From contig JAOZFI010000006.1 of assembly GCA_027491395.1 (NCBI GenBank), forward strand, positions 81,388 to 145,387: a stretch of 64,000 nucleotides of DNA, in the 5' to 3' direction. The position numbers and the translations under genes were made by a program. Positions within the stretch are counted from its first letter, which is position 1. The number at the start of each line of letters is the position of its first letter. The notes beneath the pieces were generated by a model, which searched no databases, was not told the origin of the DNA, and worked only from the letters and a program-made list of their open reading frames with translations. This DNA comes from Thermoproteota archaeon. Lineage in GTDB: Archaea; Korarchaeota; Korarchaeia; Korarchaeales; Korarchaeaceae. Positions 25,675 to 33,478 of this stretch are shown in pieces.

Positions 25675-26019
25675 TCAGAACTTCAGCTCCTCGCTACCTA
25701 AAGCTCTAGCCAGCAAGGATGCCAGCTCCTTCAACCTCACCCCCCTCGCACCTTCCATATCGGGCACTACCGCGAACACAGGGCTCACCTTACCCCTTCT
25801 GAGTAGATCCTCCCTGTAATCTCTGATCTCCTCAGCTACCCTCTCGTTGATGAATACCACATGAGGTAACTCGCTCTCATTGTCCCTGAAAAATTTTATC
25901 AGATTCCTGCGACCCCTGATTACCTTCGCGGGCACTCCGACCATCTCGAATCCCAGCGCGAGCACTTCGTCGTCCGTTACAGCTATAGGGGAGCTGGCAA
26001 TCCTCGTCCGTTCGCTCAC
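25675..26019 (-). CDS. atpF: A-type ATP synthase subunit F
   Basis: Subunit F is a small regulatory subunit on the central stalk. The 114-residue protein has the Rossmann-like layout of the family: SPIAVTDDEVLALGFEMVGV, then ELPHVVFINERVAEEIR and PVFAVVPDMEG. It begins with GTG at 26019 and is the first gene of the minus-strand operon F-H-E-A-B-D-C. The presumed promoter is the AT-rich segment at 26048-26060, which is shared with the divergent tRNA-Leu gene. Confidence 0.92.
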   Translation of the reverse strand: MSERTRIASSPIAVTDDEVLALGFEMVGVPAKVIRGRRNLIKFFRDNESELPHVVFINERVAEEIRDYREDLLRRGKVSPVFAVVPDMEGARGVRLKELASLLARALGSEELKF

Positions 26020-26046
26020 TGAAGCACCCCATGCCCGAAAGTTGGA

Positions 26047-26060
26047 AAATTATAAAAAGC
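26047..26060. promoter_or_regulatory. Bidirectional TATA element for tRNA-Leu and the ATPase operon
   Basis: AAATTATAAAAAGC reads as a TATA box on the plus strand (ATTATAAAAAG) and as CTTTTTATAATTT on the minus strand. On the plus side the tRNA-Leu 5' end (26081) lies about 25 bp downstream. On the minus side the atpF start (26019) is about 30 bp away. Only one AT-rich element is available in the 61-bp gap, so the two units probably share it or use overlapping copies. Confidence 0.6.
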
Positions 26061-26080
26061 CATATAGCCCGCTTACCCTA

Positions 26081-26170
26081 GCGGGGGTGGCCGAGCTCGG
26101 ACCAAGGCGGCGGACTTAAGATCCGCTGGGCGTCAGGCCCGCGTGGGTTCGAATCCCACCCCCCGCACCA
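26081..26170 (+). tRNA. tRNA-Leu (anticodon TAA), CCA encoded
   Basis: The acceptor stem GCGGGGG/CCCCCGC closes the molecule. The anticodon stem GCGGA/TCCGC carries the loop CTTAAGA, giving anticodon TAA. A long variable arm, as expected for class II tRNA-Leu, lies between TCCGC and the T arm GTGGG-TTCGAAT-CCCAC. Discriminator A is at 26167 and the CCA end is encoded at 26168-26170. No intron interrupts the anticodon loop. The promoter element is at 26047-26060. Confidence 0.96.
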
Positions 26171-26211
26171 GGGCCCCGCCGCCTTTCACCCCTCATGAGG
26201 TGAGCATCTGC

Positions 26212-26781
26212 TTGGGAGTGGAAAGGGAGGTCAAGCTGAAGATCCCCCATAGCGAATTTCTGAGTCTCTTGAGGGGGAAGAAAATCTCCTTCAAGATACT
26301 GGAAGCGATAGAGCAGGAGGACTTCTATATGGACACTCGCTCCTGTGGCCTCCTCACCTCAGGAAGGGTATTGAGGGTGAGGATCATTGGTAATCTAGTC
26401 AGAATCACCTACAAGGGGAGGAGGAAGGGTGGAGGTATAGAGAAGGTCAGGGAGGAGATTGAAGGGGAATTGGGGGATGAGAAATGCGGGGAAGCCCTCT
26501 CCAAAGTAGGAATAAACGTAAATTGCCCACCCGAACTCAACGAGCTGATGAACTTGCTCTCCAGTAGAGGTTATGAGGTGAAGATCGTGGTATGGAAGAG
26601 AAGGACGCCCGTTCTATTGGATGGATTCGATGTAGAGGTCACGCTGGACTACGTGAGAGATTTAGGAGAGTTCGTGGAGGTAGAGGGAGACGACGCAATG
26701 GATCTAGTTCGAATACTCGGCATAGAGTGCAGAGCAGTCATACCCAGCTACGCTGATCTAATCCACGCCCTTAAGCAGTGA
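26212..26781 (+). CDS. CYTH domain protein (class IV adenylate cyclase / triphosphatase family)
   Basis: CYTH enzymes bind triphosphates in a beta tunnel, and members include CyaB-type adenylate cyclases and inorganic or thiamine triphosphatases. The signature ExExK is present as EREVKLKI at the N-terminus, followed by DFYMDTR, RVLRVRIIGNLVRITYKG, and EVTLDYVRDLGEFVEVEG, which hold the basic and acidic tunnel residues. The frame is open back into the tRNA gene, so the start has to be chosen: TTG at 26212 has GAGGTGA 8 bp in front and puts ExExK at residues 4-8. The activity cannot be chosen from sequence. The 3' end overlaps the convergent deaminase gene by 24 bp. Confidence 0.85.
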   Translation: MGVEREVKLKIPHSEFLSLLRGKKISFKILEAIEQEDFYMDTRSCGLLTSGRVLRVRIIGNLVRITYKGRRKGGGIEKVREEIEGELGDEKCGEALSKVGINVNCPPELNELMNLLSSRGYEVKIVVWKRRTPVLLDGFDVEVTLDYVRDLGEFVEVEGDDAMDLVRILGIECRAVIPSYADLIHALKQ

Positions 26782-28092
26782 TTTCACGCCTGATTTCTCA
26801 AGCAAGTCCAGGGAAGCCCTCTCTGCCTCAGCAAAGATATCCTCCTCGTCCCTCTTGGTGAATTTGCCGTCCCTCAAGATCACCTTACCATCTATCAGGA
26901 CGTGCCTCACATCTGTAGATCTGGCGGAGTAGACCAGATGGGACACCACGGAGTGGAGAGGCACCCACCAAGGTACTTTGACGTTCAAAAGAACAATATC
27001 TCCCCTGTATCCCTTGCAGATCCTCCCGATCTTCCATCGGAGGAAATCTCCGGGTATTCTAGTGGCCATGTCCAGCGCCGTCTGAGCCGGTATTGCCTTA
27101 GGATCCCTCTTCGAGACCTTGTGAATGAGGGCGGTCACCTTCATGGTCTCGAACATATCTAAGGTGTTGTTGCTGGCCGGTCCGTCGGTTCCAAGGGAAA
27201 CCCTAACCCCTTTCTCGACTAGGTCGGGTACTGGGGAGATTCCTGAGGCCAACTTAAGATTGCTCACGGGATTGTGAGATACTAAGGTGGATGTCTCCCT
27301 AAGGAGAGCGATCTCCATCTTGCTAGGCCAAACTACGTGCGCAGCGACCGTTCTATCACCCAATATACCGTATTCATGGGCCAGCTCTATCGCCCCCTTC
27401 CCGTACTTCTCTTTAATATCAGACACCTCCTTCTCGGTCTCCGCTAGGTGAATCTGGATGGTGGACCCATTATCCTCCGCCTTCTCCGAAATTTCCCTCA
27501 TCCTCTCCGGCGAGACCGTGTAGGGAGCGTGAGGTCCATAGCCCGGCTCGATCAATGGGTGATCTCGCCACTTCTGGACGAACCGATCTGCTAAAACCAT
27601 ACACTCGTCTACATTCTTGCATTCCGGAGTTCCAAAGTCTATTATCGCCTCGCTCAGCGCACCTCTCATCCCTAGATCGCTGAGAACCTCAGCTACGACG
27701 TCCTCGAAGAAGTACATATCGAAGATCGTCGTGGTACCGGTTCGCACCGCTTCTAGCACTCCTAGAGCGGTTCCGGCCCTTATGTGATCTGGTCTCAGGT
27801 GAGATTCCATGGGCCAGATCTTCTCCTGCAACCACGGGAAGAGGTCCATGTCGTCAGCCACTCCTCTTAGAAGGGTCATCGGTATGTGGGAGTGCGTATT
27901 AATCAACCCGGGAATCGCCACCATGCTGCTCCCATCGATCACCTCATCAACAGGTCCCTTCACATCACCCACATCCTCAATCTCCCCGTCCTTTATCAGG
28001 ATGCTTGCCCCCCTCAGGACCCTCCTCTTATCGTCCTGAGTAACCACGTACTCCAGCCCCTTGATGAGCACTTCCAAGGGAATCCCCCTCAT
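26758..28092 (-). CDS. mtaD: 5'-methylthioadenosine/S-adenosylhomocysteine deaminase-like amidohydrolase
   Basis: This cytosolic amidohydrolase most likely deaminates MTA, SAH or 5'-deoxyadenosine, recycling products of SAM-dependent reactions. Metal and active-site blocks are in order: PGLINTHSHIPMTLLRG, the GPHAPYTVSP histidine, IQIHLAETEKEV, AHVVWP, SHNPVSNLKLASG, and LGTDGPASNNTLDMF. Its 444 residues match the MtaD/TrzA branch. It is divergent from the secreted peptidase with a 53-bp gap. The precise substrate in this organism is not determined by sequence; MtaD-like rather than chlorohydrolase is inferred from the overall block set. Confidence 0.9.
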   Translation of the reverse strand: MRGIPLEVLIKGLEYVVTQDDKRRVLRGASILIKDGEIEDVGDVKGPVDEVIDGSSMVAIPGLINTHSHIPMTLLRGVADDMDLFPWLQEKIWPMESHLRPDHIRAGTALGVLEAVRTGTTTIFDMYFFEDVVAEVLSDLGMRGALSEAIIDFGTPECKNVDECMVLADRFVQKWRDHPLIEPGYGPHAPYTVSPERMREISEKAEDNGSTIQIHLAETEKEVSDIKEKYGKGAIELAHEYGILGDRTVAAHVVWPSKMEIALLRETSTLVSHNPVSNLKLASGISPVPDLVEKGVRVSLGTDGPASNNTLDMFETMKVTALIHKVSKRDPKAIPAQTALDMATRIPGDFLRWKIGRICKGYRGDIVLLNVKVPWWVPLHSVVSHLVYSARSTDVRHVLIDGKVILRDGKFTKRDEEDIFAEAERASLDLLEKSGVKSLLKGVD

Positions 28093-28145
28093 CAGCAGCC
28101 GGATAAATTAAATAGACGTTACTGGATTCCAGCTTGGTATCTTAA

Positions 28146-29780
28146 ATGAAGTGGAAGGCTCTTGTCCTATTGACGATTGTTCTAATGTTTCCTGAGATGA
28201 TCCCCTCGGCTCAGCAGGAGGAGGGGAGTGGACATTACACTTACATATACACGGTCAAGGAGAGCGGTTGGATAGATATAGTGACTCGGTTCAACTCGAC
28301 GGGGGAGGGAAGTACCTGGGTCCTTGTGCCGAAATTCAGGGACTACAACTTCACGGTCCTCTCAGGGTCCATCAAGGATAAGGAGCTAATAAGGGACACG
28401 TCCTACTACTTCTACTCGAACCTCACGTTCTCATACACACCAGAAACTAATGTGGAGATCTCGTGGAGTTATAGATTTGGCGCTCTCATCGTGGAACCCA
28501 ACGGAGCGTTCTTCTCCACACAGATAGCCTTCTCTCGGGAGGATGATGCAACCATACTGGTGAAGCTTCCAAAGGGCTTCATCCCCCAGGGGATCGAGCC
28601 GAAGGGATACGAGCTTCGGAGAGAGGGGGAGTACAATGTGGTGAAGTATGACGTAGACGGGAGCAAGAACAATACGATGAGGGTCCTCATATCGTTCAAG
28701 GTGAAGGACGGTCAGGAGTTCAGTAAAAGGGAGGTCGGCAAGCTCACCATAAGCTACCCCCCCAGATACGAGGATGTCGTCGACAACATAACCAAGTACT
28801 ACGAGGCCACTCTACCCTTAATAGAGGAGTACACATCTGTTAGAGAGGAGATACCTGTAAAAGTCAATCTGTTCGTTCCAGGGACCATGGAGGAGATAAC
28901 AACCTTGGGATACACGGGGCCTAGGTTCACATCTGATGTGATAACTCAGGGAGAGATAAATCTGAACATGATGCTGGTCAGAATGCCCGATTACGAGCTG
29001 CCGAACACCTTCGTGCACGAACTCCTCCATCAGTACATGCAGGCAGCAGGACTCAGTGTGGACCTGAGATGGGCCCACGAAGGTCTGGCCCAATATCTAA
29101 GCTCCGTGATAGTGGAGAAGGCGCTTAGATTCCATGTTCCCTACGATAAGGAAGCCGAAAGAGCCGTGATGATGCAAACCGGTGGAGACCTAAGTTTCAT
29201 CTTAGGATGGAAGGGAGGGGGTCTCCCAGGCAACCCCGGTCTATACTACGCGGCTAGTGAGGTCCTGATAAGGAGGCTGGCGGACAAGTACGGAGGACCC
29301 GACCTCTACAAGAGGTTCTTCCAGCTCATCAGGAGAGACAGGGTCATCGTCAAGGAGCTAGGGGATTTCGTCAGGTACCTCAGCGAGGCAGCCGGTCAGG
29401 ACATCTCCGACTTCCTCAAGTCATTCGGCATAGACGTAGAATCGATAGATGAGAGGACCTTAGCCCTAATGAAAACAGCTAGGGAGTATGCGGAGGCCAC
29501 CTCGTGGTTCAACCCGTTTTCAAAGGAGGCACTCGAGGTACTGAGCGAGAGCAGGACCAAAGAGGCGGCCATACAGGCAATGGCGATGGTGGCGCTCGGA
29601 CTTGTCACCGAGGCCTTGACAGCCGCGGTGATAATCTCAGGCATTACATTCCTTCTAAGAGGCGGGAAAATTCCTTATGAACAGGGGTCAATCACGAACG
29701 AAAAGGAGGGGGGCGAGGAGGGTCTCAGAACACCCTCTCCGACTTCTCAAGGTGGAGCAGAAAATTCCACTTCTCCATGA
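28146..29780 (+). CDS. Secreted gluzincin-type metallopeptidase with C-terminal membrane anchor
   Basis: The N-terminus is a signal peptide (KALVLLTIVLMFPEMIPSAQ). The catalytic zinc motif is HELLH (in NTFVHELLHQYMQ, about residue 290), and the third ligand lies in WAHEGLAQYL about 24 residues on, the gluzincin (clan MA, M1/M61-like) arrangement. The ectodomain begins with a beta-rich region with NFT and NNT glycosylation-type sites. A hydrophobic helix near residues 480-505 is followed by a short charged tail, so the enzyme is probably anchored at the outer surface. Peptide products would feed the 2-oxoacid oxidoreductases. The 3' end overlaps convergent porB by 56 bp. Confidence 0.8.
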   Translation: MKWKALVLLTIVLMFPEMIPSAQQEEGSGHYTYIYTVKESGWIDIVTRFNSTGEGSTWVLVPKFRDYNFTVLSGSIKDKELIRDTSYYFYSNLTFSYTPETNVEISWSYRFGALIVEPNGAFFSTQIAFSREDDATILVKLPKGFIPQGIEPKGYELRREGEYNVVKYDVDGSKNNTMRVLISFKVKDGQEFSKREVGKLTISYPPRYEDVVDNITKYYEATLPLIEEYTSVREEIPVKVNLFVPGTMEEITTLGYTGPRFTSDVITQGEINLNMMLVRMPDYELPNTFVHELLHQYMQAAGLSVDLRWAHEGLAQYLSSVIVEKALRFHVPYDKEAERAVMMQTGGDLSFILGWKGGGLPGNPGLYYAASEVLIRRLADKYGGPDLYKRFFQLIRRDRVIVKELGDFVRYLSEAAGQDISDFLKSFGIDVESIDERTLALMKTAREYAEATSWFNPFSKEALEVLSESRTKEAAIQAMAMVALGLVTEALTAAVIISGITFLLRGGKIPYEQGSITNEKEGGEEGLRTPSPTSQGGAENSTSP

Positions 29781-30612
29781 CTATTTTCTCCAACTCCTCA
29801 ATTTCCTCATCACTTAACCCCCTGAATCTGTCCTGAAGCTCCAAGAACTCCTTAAGGGGCCTCTTCCTCGGTTTAACCGTTATTCTCAATTTCCCATTCT
29901 CTATCTCGTATAGAGGCCAGAAGTAGGTATCTACCGCGAGCTTGGCCACTTCAGCGGTTTTACTTACTGGGGAATTCCAGCCAGGCGGACAGGTAGAGAA
30001 TATGTGAATGTATCTGAATCCCTTTATCTTCTTGGCCTTCTCGAACTTGTTCGCTAGATCAAAGGGATATCCGACACTGGCGGTGGCTACGTAAGGAACC
30101 CTATGCGCCGCCACTATCATGGGCATGTCCTTGGGCATCTCCCTCTTGCCGGTCGGAGTGGTCTTGGTCCAAGCCCTAAAGGGGGTGGCTCCTGACCTCT
30201 GAATGCCCGTATTCATGTATGCTTCGTTATCGTAACATACGTAGATTATGTTTTCTCCCCTCTCAGCAGCCCCTGATAGGGCCTGTATACCTATATCGAC
30301 AGTCCCTCCGTCTCCCGCCCAGACGACAACATTCACATCCCTCCCAAGCATCTTATAAGCCCTGTACACTCCGGATGCCGTGGCAGCAGCTGCTGGGAAT
30401 GCTATATTGTAGAGAGGTGCTGAGATAGCGCTCTTGGGGAACGGCGACTGAATGACACTGAAGCACGAGGCAGGAACCACGTACACGGTGTTAGGTCCCA
30501 GCACCCTAGAAGCTATTCTGAACGCTAAAGTCGCCCCACAGCCGGGACAGGCTGCAGATCCCGGAAGATAGGAACCAGATTCCTTCCTTAGATCGTGTAT
30601 GGTCAAGGTCAT
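29725..30612 (-). CDS. porB: Pyruvate/2-oxoacid:ferredoxin oxidoreductase, beta subunit
   Basis: The beta subunit binds thiamine pyrophosphate and a [4Fe-4S] cluster and decarboxylates pyruvate to acetyl-CoA with ferredoxin as acceptor. SAACPGCGATLAFR holds two cluster cysteines, VWAGDGGTVDIG with YDNEAYMNTG is the TPP motif, and STCPPGWNSPVSK carries a further cysteine typical of pyruvate-type beta subunits. The 295-residue length is normal. It overlaps porA by 4 bp. The family is certain; pyruvate as main substrate is inferred from closeness to the PorB type rather than VorB. Confidence 0.92.
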   Translation of the reverse strand: MTLTIHDLRKESGSYLPGSAACPGCGATLAFRIASRVLGPNTVYVVPASCFSVIQSPFPKSAISAPLYNIAFPAAAATASGVYRAYKMLGRDVNVVVWAGDGGTVDIGIQALSGAAERGENIIYVCYDNEAYMNTGIQRSGATPFRAWTKTTPTGKREMPKDMPMIVAAHRVPYVATASVGYPFDLANKFEKAKKIKGFRYIHIFSTCPPGWNSPVSKTAEVAKLAVDTYFWPLYEIENGKLRITVKPRKRPLKEFLELQDRFRGLSDEEIEELEKIVMEKWNFLLHLEKSERVF

Positions 30613-31838
30613 AACCTCACCTCCTCCGAGAGTTCTATCTTCTCATACTCCGGCTTGAGCTTGTACCAGTAGTAGGGTCTCCTCAGTCGATCGGAGGTTA
30701 TCCTCCCGATCCCATCCTTGGTCATCTTAACTATGTCCTCGTAAGTTACATCCCTGCCTCCTAAACCCGTAACGTAGTTGACTATGGGAGGACTGCCAGA
30801 TATGTTGTAGAGCGAAGATCTTACCTCTATCCCAATGGGACCGCCAGAGCTGAAGGCGATGCTCCTGTCTATGATGATCACTCCCTTCCTGTCCTGCAGA
30901 ACCTCAGCCACGTCTCTGTGAGGGAACGGCCTGAACGCCCTTACCTTCAGGAGTCCGACCCTCATTCCCTCCTCCCTGAGCTCATCCACCGCCACTTCAG
31001 CCTCAGAGGCCATAGTGCCAGCCGTCACTACGATGTAGTCGGCGTCCTCCACCTTGTACTTCCAAGTGGCCCCTCCGTGGTACCTGCCGAACTTCTGGAA
31101 GAACTCTTCAGCGACATCCTCGATGAGATCGAGGGCTCTCCTCATTGAGAGATCCATGGACCACCTCATCTCCTGATACTCGTCAGGAAGCGCCAGATTG
31201 CCGAATGTTATAGGATTCTCAGGATCCAGCTTCCAGTGAGGTGGGCTGTACTCTGGGAGAAACTCATCGACATCCTCCTGCCTCGGGATATTGACAGGCA
31301 TGTAGGTGTGACTGAGCACGAACCCATCCAAACACACCATGAATGGCAGGAGGACATCAGGATGTTCAGCCACCTTGTACATCATGAGTATGGTGTCCAA
31401 CACTTCCTGATTGGACGATATGTAGACTTGGAGCCAGCCGGTATCCCTCTGGGACATGGCGTCTTGGTGATCGACATGAATGTTCCAAGGGGGACCCACC
31501 GCCCTATTGACGACGGCCATTCCTATCGGCAGCCTGGAGCCAGCTGCCCAGTGGAGGACCTCTGACATCAGCAGTAACCCTTGACTGGCGGTGGCCGTGA
31601 AGGCCCTCACCCCAGCCGCCGACGCCCCTATGGCTGCGGCCATGGCACTGTGCTCGCTCTCAACCCTTATGTACTCAGCATCCATGTGCCCAGATTCTAT
31701 GAATGAAGCTATGTACTCAACTATGGTTGTCTGAGGGGTAATGGGGTACGCTGGAACGACCTTAACACGAGCCAGCTTAGCTGCTATGGCTGCGGCCTGA
31801 TTACCAGTTATTATCTCCCAAGTTCCCTCGATCGCCAT
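30609..31838 (-). CDS. porA: Pyruvate/2-oxoacid:ferredoxin oxidoreductase, alpha subunit
   Basis: The alpha subunit supplies part of the active site. Typical blocks are VVPAYPITPQTTIVEY, VESEHSAMAAAIGASAAG, TATASQGLLLMSEVLH and GMAVVNRAVGPPWNIHVDHQDAM, all hallmark pyruvate-type sequences. The C-terminal half has ADYIVVTAGTMASEAEVAVDELR and the KVRAFRPFP strand. The gene is one base from porD and overlaps porB, forming porD-A-B on the minus strand. The gamma subunit expected with them is not encoded here. Confidence 0.93.
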   Translation of the reverse strand: MAIEGTWEIITGNQAAAIAAKLARVKVVPAYPITPQTTIVEYIASFIESGHMDAEYIRVESEHSAMAAAIGASAAGVRAFTATASQGLLLMSEVLHWAAGSRLPIGMAVVNRAVGPPWNIHVDHQDAMSQRDTGWLQVYISSNQEVLDTILMMYKVAEHPDVLLPFMVCLDGFVLSHTYMPVNIPRQEDVDEFLPEYSPPHWKLDPENPITFGNLALPDEYQEMRWSMDLSMRRALDLIEDVAEEFFQKFGRYHGGATWKYKVEDADYIVVTAGTMASEAEVAVDELREEGMRVGLLKVRAFRPFPHRDVAEVLQDRKGVIIIDRSIAFSSGGPIGIEVRSSLYNISGSPPIVNYVTGLGGRDVTYEDIVKMTKDGIGRITSDRLRRPYYWYKLKPEYEKIELSEEVRL

Positions 31839-31839
31839 A

Positions 31840-32109
31840 TTACTCCTCCTCCTTGATCATTTGTATGGCCTTCGTGGGGCACACGTCAGCGCATACGCCG
31901 CATCCTTTGCAGAAAGTATAGTCTATCTGTGGGAACCCGTTGGGCCCCTCGGTTATCACATCCTCAGGGCAGTAAAGCCAGCACAGCCAGCACTTTATGC
32001 ACTTATCCTCGTCAACTACGGGCTTCTCGACCCTCCAGAGACCAGTTTTACCAGCCGCTCCTTTAGACGGCTTGGACACTGGGATAATGATCGGGACACC
32101 TAGGCCCAT
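31840..32109 (-). CDS. porD: Pyruvate/2-oxoacid:ferredoxin oxidoreductase, delta (ferredoxin) subunit
   Basis: An 89-residue ferredoxin-like subunit with two [4Fe-4S] motifs: CIKCWLCWLYCPED and CKGCGVCADVCPTKAI. It passes electrons from the catalytic subunits to external ferredoxin. It is the first gene of the minus-strand por unit. A TATA-like TTTATAGG lies on the minus strand near 32141-32150, about 25-30 bp before a likely start just ahead of the ATG. In most archaea porG precedes porD; here the upstream gene is an unrelated small protein. Confidence 0.93.
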   Translation of the reverse strand: MGLGVPIIIPVSKPSKGAAGKTGLWRVEKPVVDEDKCIKCWLCWLYCPEDVITEGPNGFPQIDYTFCKGCGVCADVCPTKAIQMIKEEE

Positions 32110-32210
32110 CTAACAGGCACCAAGGACTCCTACAAGAAAACCCCTATAAACATTGTTAAGCATAGAACGGTCAAGGGGAGCCTCTACTAAAATAAGGAAT
32201 TTGTAGGGGC

Positions 32211-32465
32211 TCAGTAAGCCCCCGCACCGGCTCTAGCAGGCCTCCTCTCGACGGCCTCCTCCTTTACTATGAGCCTCTTGCCCTCGAACTCGAGCTCGAG
32301 GGTCTCCCCAGCAAGAGCACCGGGCTTCACGCTCACCTCAATGGGCTGCTCGTCTCTCATGGGGTAAAAGATCTTCCAGACGTTGGCCTTGAGTCCAGGC
32401 CTCTTCTCCTCAAGGAATTCAAGTATCCGGTCCGTCATGGGAACTCCAACCCTTCTCGTTACCAT
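32211..32465 (-). CDS. Small conserved hypothetical protein
   Basis: I do not recognise this 84-residue soluble protein. It has a short N-terminal helix (RILEFLEEKRPG), a central beta-rich part (EVSVKPGALAGETLELEFEGKRLIVKEE) with the look of a small barrel, and a flexible Arg/Ala/Gly tail. There are no cysteines. The start is ATG at 32465, 4 bp after GAGGTGAG; an ORF start 18 bp further upstream lies in that site. Its own good TATA element is shared divergently with agmatinase, so it may be well expressed. A nucleic-acid-binding role is conceivable but not shown. Confidence 0.65.
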   Translation of the reverse strand: MVTRRVGVPMTDRILEFLEEKRPGLKANVWKIFYPMRDEQPIEVSVKPGALAGETLELEFEGKRLIVKEEAVERRPARAGAGAY

Positions 32466-32523
32466 ATTGCTCACCTCTCGCACTGCCCGTTATGGGGCCA
32501 GTCTACTCCCTCGTGCTACTGTC

Positions 32524-32564
32524 CATTTAAAAATATAACTGCGAGAGTTATCCTGTCGGACAGG
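32524..32564. promoter_or_regulatory. Divergent promoter with two inverted repeats (agmatinase / small hypothetical)
   Basis: An AT-rich core ATTTAAAAATATAA (about 32525-32538) works as a TATA box in both directions. Immediately downstream on the agmatinase side are two perfect inverted repeats: ATAACT-N5-AGTTAT (32535-32551) and CCTGTC-G-GACAGG (32552-32564). They cover the expected transcription start of agmatinase, a classic position for an archaeal repressor site. Confidence 0.5.
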
Positions 32565-33478
32565 TGGTTTCCCTGAGCGGTCTAGAGGGTAGTATTGTCC
32601 CGTATAGCTTCCTAGGAATTCAGGAGAGCTACGAGGATTCGAGTTATGTTATAGTGGGCGTCCCTTATGATGCGACCTCATCTTGGATGCCCGGTTCCAG
32701 AGCAGGACCCCTAGCCATAATCGAGGCATCTCGCTATATGGACCCTTACGACATGGAGCTGGGATGCATACCAGCTGAAGCTGGTCTGCACACCATTCCA
32801 GAGCTCTCAGTGATGGAATCAACCCCAGAATCCATGGTGAGCACAGTTAGAGGGGCGGTAGGCAGGGTGATCGATGATGAGAAAGTCCCCATTTTACTAG
32901 GAGGAGAACATACCCTGAGCTTAGGAGCCATACAGGGGGTTAAGGATAGGATCGAGGTTTATGTGACACTAGATGCTCACGCAGACTTTTACGACGAGTA
33001 CGAGGGGCGAAGAATATCTCACGCAACAGTCTCTAAGAGGATCAGCGAACTCGTAGGGGATGTAATCATTTACGGGGTAAGGACCTTAGGATGGGAGGAG
33101 AGGGAGGAACTAGACTCCTTAGACAATGTAACCCTAATCCCTCTACTCGCTCGTGATGGTGAAGCTATGGGTGCACTCCTCAGAGGGATAGAAGGGAAAA
33201 ATGTGTATCTGAGCGTGGATGTGGATGTGCTCGACCCATCTGCACTTCCATGCTTGGGAACACCGGAGCCCGGGGGGATGAGCTATAGAGACGTAGTAAT
33301 GGTCCTCAGGGAGGTCTTCAGGAGGGCGAATGTCGTGGCGATGGACTTCGTAGAATTCTCCCCGTGCCCGGGCATGAGGTCCGATGCTTACACCGTGGCT
33401 AGGTTAGTCTACAAGTCCATAGGATATCATGTCCTTTACTCTGGGAAGCAGAACCTCAGATGCAGCGCCGATGAGTAG
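32564..33478 (+). CDS. speB: Agmatinase / ureohydrolase family protein
   Basis: Ureohydrolases hydrolyse agmatine to putrescine and urea, or related guanidino compounds, with two manganese ions. Metal ligands are seen in GGEHTLSLGA, TLDAHADFYDEYEG and SVDVDVLDPS, and the C-terminal blocks AMDFVEFSPCPG and MRSDAYTVARLV match archaeal agmatinases. At 304 residues, the length is normal. The start is GTG at 32564, just after a palindromic segment, so the mRNA is nearly leaderless. Arginase-like or formimidoylglutamase activity cannot be excluded. The 3' end overlaps the convergent membrane protein gene by 75 bp, an unusually long antisense overlap for this window. Confidence 0.88.
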   Translation: MVSLSGLEGSIVPYSFLGIQESYEDSSYVIVGVPYDATSSWMPGSRAGPLAIIEASRYMDPYDMELGCIPAEAGLHTIPELSVMESTPESMVSTVRGAVGRVIDDEKVPILLGGEHTLSLGAIQGVKDRIEVYVTLDAHADFYDEYEGRRISHATVSKRISELVGDVIIYGVRTLGWEEREELDSLDNVTLIPLLARDGEAMGALLRGIEGKNVYLSVDVDVLDPSALPCLGTPEPGGMSYRDVVMVLREVFRRANVVAMDFVEFSPCPGMRSDAYTVARLVYKSIGYHVLYSGKQNLRCSADE

